Below, in pieces: positions 62,412 to 64,000 of a DNA stretch of 64,000 nucleotides. A program made the translations under genes and the position numbers. Every line of letters starts with the position of its first letter. The stretch's first letter is position 1. The notes under the pieces were generated by a model. The model made no database searches. It had not been told where the DNA came from and saw nothing but the letters and a program-made list of their open reading frames with translations. Source of the DNA: Mesorhizobium loti. Its GTDB lineage: Bacteria; Pseudomonadota; Alphaproteobacteria; Rhizobiales; Rhizobiaceae. The DNA lies in NCBI RefSeq assembly GCF_002858745.1, contig NZ_PJRO01000005.1, positions 68,865-132,864 of the forward strand. Direction: 5' to 3'.

Positions 62412-63359
62412 ATGAAGAAGATCATCACCATCGGCGAGATCGTCGTCGAGATCATGGCCGTCGAGCCGGGGCACGGTTTCACCTCTGCCGTCGCGCTGGT
62501 CGGGCCCTTCGCTTCCGGCGCGCCGGCGATCTTCATCGACCAGGCCGCCAAGTTCGGCCAGCCCTGCGGCATCGTCTCGGCGGTCGGCAACGACGATTTC
62601 GGCGTGCTCAATGTCGAGCGCCTGCGCCACGACGGTGCCGACGTGTCGGCCATCGGCGTCCATCCGACGGCGGCCACCGGCAGCGCCTTCGTGCGCTACC
62701 GGCCGGACGGCAACCGCGACTTCATCTACAACATCCGCCACAGCGCCTGCAGCGCCATCGGCCTGACGCCGGAGGCCGAAAAGCTCGTCGACAGCGCCGA
62801 CCATTTGCACGTCATGGGGTCCGCCCTGTTCTTCGACGGCATCGTGGCGGCGATCTTCGAGGCGACGCGGCGCATCAAGGCGAAGGGCGGCACCGTCTCC
62901 TTCGACCCGAACATCCGCAAGGAGATGCTCGACCTGCCCGGCATGCGCGCAGCACTCGCCCATGCGCTGGAAAACACCGACCTATTCATGCCGAGCGGCG
63001 CGGAGATCTTCCTGTTCACCAGGGCGACGGAAGAGGCGGCGGCCGTCGCCGAACTGCTCGATCGCGGCATCAAGGCCGTCGTCGTCAAGCGCGGCGCCGG
63101 AGGCGCCAGCTATTTCGACCGTTCCGGTGAAGTCTCCGCTCCGGCCTTCAGCGTCGAGGAGGTCGACCCGACCGGCGCCGGCGACAGCTTCGGCGCAGCC
63201 TTCGTCACCTGCTGGCTGCGCGGCATGGAGCCCGGCAAGGCGCTGACCATCGCCAACGCCACCGGCGCGCGCGCCGTCAGCGTCAAGGGGCCGATGGAGG
63301 GCACCTCCACCATGGCCGAGATCGAGACATTCCTGAACAGCCAAGGAGTTGCGGCATGA
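62412..63359 (+). CDS. PfkB-family carbohydrate kinase, possible tagatose kinase
   Basis: 315 aa. N-terminal GEIVVEIMAVEPGHGFTSAV is a ribokinase-like opening; the anion-hole and catalytic-base signature is VDPTGAGDSFGAAFVTCWL. The next gene encodes a GatZ/KbaZ-like protein, which argues for a kinase making D-tagatose 6-phosphate, as reported for TagK in Agrobacterium hexitol pathways. The substrate is inference. Its stop overlaps the next start. Confidence 0.9.
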   Translation: MKKIITIGEIVVEIMAVEPGHGFTSAVALVGPFASGAPAIFIDQAAKFGQPCGIVSAVGNDDFGVLNVERLRHDGADVSAIGVHPTAATGSAFVRYRPDGNRDFIYNIRHSACSAIGLTPEAEKLVDSADHLHVMGSALFFDGIVAAIFEATRRIKAKGGTVSFDPNIRKEMLDLPGMRAALAHALENTDLFMPSGAEIFLFTRATEEAAAVAELLDRGIKAVVVKRGAGGASYFDRSGEVSAPAFSVEEVDPTGAGDSFGAAFVTCWLRGMEPGKALTIANATGARAVSVKGPMEGTSTMAEIETFLNSQGVAA

Positions 63360-64000
63360 GCGCGACCAGCACACTCGCCGGCCTTCCGGCCCGCTTTGCC
63401 AAGGGTGAACGCGGCGGCATCACCTCGATCTGCTCGGCGCATCCGCTGGTCATCGAGGCCGCCCTGCTGGAAGGTATCGCCACCGGAGCCGACGTGCTGA
63501 TCGAAGCCACCTGCAACCAGGTCAACCAGGAAGGCGGCTATACCGGCATGACGCCGGCGGATTTCCGTAGCTTCGTCGAGGACATCGCCGGGCGGCTCGG
63601 TTTAGACACAAGGCGCCTGATCCTCGGTGGCGACCATCTCGGTCCCAACCCCTGGAAACATCTGCCTGCCGAAGAAGCCATGCAGCGCGCCGACGTTATG
63701 ATGGATGCGTTCGTCCGCGCCGGCTTCACCAAGATCCACCTCGACACCTCGATGGGCTGTCTTGGCGAGCCGGTTGCGCTGCCCGACGCGGTGACGGCTG
63801 AGCGCGCGGCGCGGCTGGCCAAGGTCGCGGAAACGGCGGCGGCCGAGGCCGGTTATGACCTGCCGGTCTACATCATCGGCACCGAGGTTCCGATCCCGGG
63901 CGGCGCGATGGAAGCGCTCGACCATCTGGAACTGACCACGCCGGCTGCCGCCATCGAGACCGTCGAGGTGCATCGCCGCGCCTTTGCCGCGCTGGGGCTC
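63356..64000 (+). CDS. GatZ/KbaZ-like tagatose-bisphosphate aldolase subunit, partial
   Basis: The first 215 codons are present; the gene runs off the window. Segments GLPARFAKGERGGITSICSA, ATCNQVNQEGGYTGMTPADF, GGDHLGPNPW and KIHLDTSMGCLGEP are typical of GatZ/KbaZ proteins, classed as the non-catalytic chaperone subunit of class II tagatose-1,6-bisphosphate aldolase, although related stand-alone proteins act in hexitol pathways. Start at ATG overlapping the kinase stop. The catalytic GatY/KbaY partner would have to lie beyond the window edge. Confidence 0.9.
   Translation, partial: MSATSTLAGLPARFAKGERGGITSICSAHPLVIEAALLEGIATGADVLIEATCNQVNQEGGYTGMTPADFRSFVEDIAGRLGLDTRRLILGGDHLGPNPWKHLPAEEAMQRADVMMDAFVRAGFTKIHLDTSMGCLGEPVALPDAVTAERAARLAKVAETAAAEAGYDLPVYIIGTEVPIPGGAMEALDHLELTTPAAAIETVEVHRRAFAALGL

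Overview
The window looks like chromosomal DNA of a high-GC alphaproteobacterium of the Hyphomicrobiales, most likely Mesorhizobium or a close relative. This rests on overall gene style, many ABC uptake operons paired with LacI, LysR or GntR regulators, dispersed palindromic intergenic repeats of the kind common in rhizobia, and CtrA-type boxes (TTAA-N7-TTAA) upstream of one gene. The species call is inference. No rRNA, tRNA, CRISPR array, transposase or integrase was recognised.

Layout. 1-503: repeat-rich DNA. 494-8176: ECF sigma factor with a SnoaL-like tail, a second repeat block with a 75-bp tandem duplication, TetR plus EamA exporter, a zinc aminopeptidase lipoprotein, a VOC protein, an O-methyltransferase and an RTX protein. 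8403-17582: a polyamine-type uptake and catabolism locus (class III aminotransferase, four-gene ABC transporter and SDR on the minus strand; aldehyde dehydrogenase and LysR on the plus strand). 17583-22888: an accessory insert of lower GC carrying a poly-gamma-glutamate-hydrolase-like gene and a 1339-codon gene combining a Mrr-like nuclease, a TPR-like repeat region, a GreA-C-like segment and a PIN-like nuclease. 22889-24537: PhoU-like (DUF47) plus Pit phosphate transporter. 24538-31580: repeats, DUF930, two unknown genes, a GGDEF-EAL protein and a divergent methyltransferase-like gene behind CtrA-type boxes, then DUF899.

31707-39757: ArsR regulator, RecQ, a DbpA-type DEAD-box helicase, a GreA/B factor, an M28 peptidase and a methyltransferase. 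39741-43561: FecBCDE-type iron-siderophore ABC operon. 43679-52733: TIGR02444 protein, UbiX, UbiD and GntR on the minus strand; divergent aldehyde dehydrogenase, polar amino-acid ABC transporter and FAD oxidoreductase. The divergent region holds several copies of a GntR-type operator. 52736-57394: TauE/SafE, amidohydrolase and nucleobase permease in a coupled operon facing a LacI regulator, with two identical operators between them. 57397-64000: LacI regulator, ribose-type sugar ABC operon, PfkB kinase and a GatZ/KbaZ-like protein cut by the window edge, suggesting tagatose or hexitol catabolism.

The strongest candidate for something undescribed is the multidomain nuclease at 18613-22632, which has no P-loop that I can find and so does not fit the known STAND-NTPase (Avs) defence architecture. 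Next come the CtrA boxes before the signal-methyltransferase-like gene and the UbiD/GntR/aldehyde dehydrogenase divergon.
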